Assembly: GCA_021780285.1 (NCBI GenBank)
Contig: JAJXZA010000113.1
Coordinates: 1-6,579, forward strand
DNA: 6,579 nucleotides
Reading direction: 5' to 3'
Origin: Planctomycetota bacterium
Lineage (GTDB): Bacteria; Planctomycetota; Phycisphaerae; WQYP01
The notes under the pieces were generated by a model that was not told the origin of the DNA, did no database searches, and saw only the letters and a list, made by a program, of their open reading frames with translations. Made by a program: the position numbers and the translations under genes. Positions 6,280 to 6,579 of this stretch are shown here, piece after piece (position 1 is the first letter of the stretch; each line of letters starts with the position of its first letter).

Positions 6280-6579
6280 TTATACCCAGCGGCCGCTCCG
6301 CCTGCCAGCCGCCGGCAATTGCCGCGCCAGCGTCCAGGCGATGGCGATGGCATCGGCCACATCGGGAGGCGACGGCGGCTTGGCCAGCTTGCATAAAGCC
6401 GCCACGCTGCGCTGTATTTGCGACTTGGAGGCATGCCCATTACCTGTGACCGTTTTTTTCACCAGTGTGCTGGGCATGTTAACCACCGCCACGCCCGCCT
6501 GCTGCGCCGCCAGCAGAATCACGCCGCGTGCATGCCCCATGAGAATGGCCGTCGCCGGATGCTTGTAGTGGGCGTAAAG
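6280..6579 (-). CDS. ruvC: Crossover junction endodeoxyribonuclease RuvC, C-terminal part (5' partial)
   Basis: RuvC cuts Holliday junctions symmetrically, working with the RuvAB branch-migration motor in recombinational repair. The window contains the last 99 codons and the TAA stop; the frame is open through the right edge, so the first part, carrying the other two catalytic acids, is outside. Visible text from the edge is LYAHYKHPATAILMGHARGV, then LLAAQQAGVAVVNMPSTLVK, KTVTGNGHASKSQIQRSV and PPDVADAIAIAWT. It aligns by eye to the E. coli pieces GQARGV, VKQTVVG-G, KSQVQ and DAADALAIA. The D-x-x-D in PPDVADAIAIA matches the catalytic pair Asp138/Asp141 of E. coli RuvC. An ATG at 6540 is internal (GHARG follows it) and is not the start. 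ligA follows after eight bases on the same strand, so the two are probably co-transcribed as DNA-repair genes. Confidence 0.93.
   Translation of the reverse strand, partial: LYAHYKHPATAILMGHARGVILLAAQQAGVAVVNMPSTLVKKTVTGNGHASKSQIQRSVAALCKLAKPPSPPDVADAIAIAWTLARQLPAAGRRSGRWV

Noticed and set aside
6272..6394. 41-codon N-terminal extension of ligA from an ATG at 6394
   Set aside because: It runs through the ruvC reading frame, has an Arg/Cys-rich composition unlike LigA, and ATG 6271 gives the standard LigA N-terminus.
6047..6568. 173-codon + strand frame opposite ligA and ruvC
   Set aside because: It is antisense to two well-recognised genes, has no family resemblance, and is expected by chance in GC-rich codons.
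1..6579. A wholly new defence system, mobile element or CRISPR array
   Set aside because: Every long, credible gene belongs to a known family (GspF, pseudopilins, LigA, RuvC). I see no transposase, no array of repeats and no target-site duplications.

Overview
The window holds two gene blocks on opposite strands that converge on a short gap. It reads as chromosomal DNA of a GC-rich, Gram-negative-type bacterium. Three things suggest the Planctomycetota, perhaps Phycisphaerae: the wording of the LigA adenylation domain (MISIDNTYT), the RuvC text (HYKHP...GHARGV), and an alanine instead of glycine before one prepilin cleavage site. That assignment comes from remembered family resemblance and is moderate at best.

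Left block, + strand, positions 2-3975: five tightly packed genes of a type II secretion / type IV pilus-like machine. First is a GspF/PilC-type inner-membrane platform protein whose 5' end lies outside the window. Next is a second, divergent GspF-like protein with an extra N-terminal membrane region. Three small proteins with pseudopilin-type N-termini follow. All four junctions overlap (TAATG, TAATG, ATGA, ATGA), so the genes are almost certainly co-transcribed and translationally coupled. The +5 residue after the predicted cleavage site is Asp, Glu and Phe in the three small proteins. This recalls the GspI-GspJ-GspK tip set, in which GspK lacks Glu5, but all three are short. No ATPase (GspE), secretin (GspD), major pseudopilin (GspG) or prepilin peptidase is in view; these may lie upstream or elsewhere.

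Middle, positions 3976-4219: a 244-base convergent gap with no recognisable RNA gene and no classical U-tailed terminator. A perfect 9-bp inverted repeat overlaps the ligA stop codon.

Right block, - strand, positions 6579-4220: the C-terminal part of the Holliday-junction resolvase gene ruvC (5' end outside the window). Eight bases later comes a complete 683-codon NAD+-dependent DNA ligase gene, ligA, with all expected domains and catalytic residues. These are housekeeping repair and replication genes.

I see no mobile element, CRISPR array, tRNA or rRNA. The most interesting part is the pair of unlike GspF proteins with three small pseudopilins. It looks like a lineage-specific variant of a known machine and not a wholly new system.
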